Source of the DNA: Myxococcota bacterium | Lineage (GTDB): Bacteria; Myxococcota_A; UBA796; UBA9615; JAKLKC01 | Length of the DNA: 64,000 bases | Assembly: GCA_023150875.1 (NCBI GenBank) | Contig: JAKLKC010000035.1 | Span: 1 to 64,000, forward strand | Direction of reading: 5' to 3' | Shown: piece after piece, positions 63,496 to 64,000 of the stretch | How the letters are laid out: each line of letters starts with the position of its first letter | How positions within the stretch are numbered: position 1 is the first letter of the stretch | Position numbers and translations under genes: made by a program | The notes under the pieces: generated by a model | Databases searched by the model: none | What the model was told of the DNA's origin: nothing | What the model saw: the letters and a program-made list of their open reading frames with translations, nothing else

Positions 63496-64000
63496 GTGAT
63501 CCCAGCCCCCGAGAAGGAGGTCCGCGCCTTCCTGGACGACTACGAGTCCCGGGTCCGGCCCCTGCGGATCCGCTCCGCCGAGGCCCAGTGGAGCCTCGCC
63601 CGCACCGGCGACGAGGCGCTGCTTCCGGAGCTGGAGGCCGTCCAGAAGGAACTGGCCGACCTCCACGCCGACGCGTCCACCTGGCGCCGGATCGAGGGGT
63701 GGCTCGCCGATCCCGCCCTGGCGGACCCGTCGCTGCGCCGGCAGGCGGAGGTGCTCCGCTGCGCCTACCTGGAGAGGCAGGCGCCCGAGGCGCTGCGGAA
63801 CCGGATCATCGACCTGGAGATCCGGGTCGAGCAGGCGTTCACCACCCACCGGGCGGAGCTGGAGGGGGTGCCGGTCTCCGACAACGAGCTGGACCGGATC
63901 CTCAAGGAGGAGGCGGATCCCGAGCGGCGCCGGCGGGCGTGGGAGGCGACCCGGGACGTGGGCCGGGTGGTGGCCGACCGGGTGCGGGAGCTGGCGCGGC
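63496..64000 (+). CDS. M3/M2-like oligopeptidase, 5' part only
   Basis: 168 codons seen; the gene runs off the right edge. GTG start behind AGGAGGGAACC. The N-terminus (EVRAFLDDYESRVRPLRIRS, AQWSLARTGDEALLPELEAV) and the helical EGVPVSDNELDRILKEEADP, RRRAWEATRDVGRVVADRVR match the helical N-terminal half of metallopeptidases related to M3/M2 (oligopeptidase/ACE-like). The zinc HExxH lies beyond the window, so activity cannot be judged. Confidence 0.8.
   Translation, partial: MIPAPEKEVRAFLDDYESRVRPLRIRSAEAQWSLARTGDEALLPELEAVQKELADLHADASTWRRIEGWLADPALADPSLRRQAEVLRCAYLERQAPEALRNRIIDLEIRVEQAFTTHRAELEGVPVSDNELDRILKEEADPERRRRAWEATRDVGRVVADRVRELAR

Overview
The window is very G+C-rich (nearly every third codon position is G or C) and reads as chromosome of a Gram-negative bacterium, most likely Myxococcota or a neighbouring former-deltaproteobacterial lineage. 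The grounds are: LpxC, SurA and a beta-barrel protein (a lipid A-containing outer membrane); a Ser/Thr protein kinase beside an AAA+ enhancer-binding-type regulator; REC-PATAN and HDOD signalling proteins; DUF4215 and MopE-type Asp/Cys-rich repeat proteins; many lipoproteins with Asp-rich linkers; and a MYXO-CTERM-like C-terminal tail. I see no tRNA, rRNA, CRISPR array, insertion sequence, integrase or phage gene. The window looks like ordinary chromosome with lineage-specific surface and signalling genes.

Layout. 217-8634 (minus): a probable operon of two GT39-type membrane glycosyltransferases, a Cys/Met-metabolism PLP lyase, a GAF-AAA+-Fis regulator and a Ser/Thr kinase with a multi-helix membrane part and an ExbD-like C-terminal domain. 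8792-13211 (plus): three exported proteins (P-domain lipoprotein, DUF4215 protein, TPR protein). 13355-13947: a VapBC-type toxin-antitoxin pair. 13998-17028 (minus): a gene remnant, a lipoprotein, a Bax-inhibitor-1 protein and an AAA_14/DUF4143 ATPase. 17135-19672: leuS. 19911-21982 (plus): ECF sigma, zinc-finger anti-sigma and a Spy/CpxP-like periplasmic protein. 22002-23888: an organophosphate-type MFS transporter with a PDZ-like domain in a predicted periplasmic loop. 24219-29313: surface and exported proteins (discoidin-like, beta-barrel, lamin-tail, CotH, MopE/C-type lectin).

29352-36311 (minus): mfd, a parvulin lipoprotein, surA and pdxA. 36398-39930 (minus): HDOD signalling protein, alpha/beta-hydrolase lipoprotein and RDD membrane protein, divergent from a SpoIIM fusion protein (39986-42364). 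42413-49680 (minus): a five-gene signalling operon (REC-PATAN, hybrid histidine kinase, FdhD, degenerate histidine kinase, REC-ATPase) behind a good sigma70-like promoter. 49857-50753: lpxC. 51022-55159 (plus): aldehyde dehydrogenase, SDR and a beta-propeller-like lipoprotein; then a CapA-like phosphatase. 56549-60018 (minus): yebC-ruvC-ruvA-ruvB-DUF192, mostly with 4-nt overlaps. 60270-64000: PilZ, rhomboid, a small anchored protein, a MYXO-CTERM protein with DPGDDDT repeats, and the 5' part of an M3/M2-like peptidase.

The most unusual items are the PDZ-containing transporter, the kinase with an ExbD-like tail, the AAA+ regulator whose GAFTGA loop reads GAHSTA, FdhD inside a kinase operon with no formate dehydrogenase nearby, the SpoIIM fusion, and several genes whose -10 hexamer lies exactly 6 nt before the start codon, implying leaderless transcripts. 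All functions are read from motifs by eye; no database search was run.
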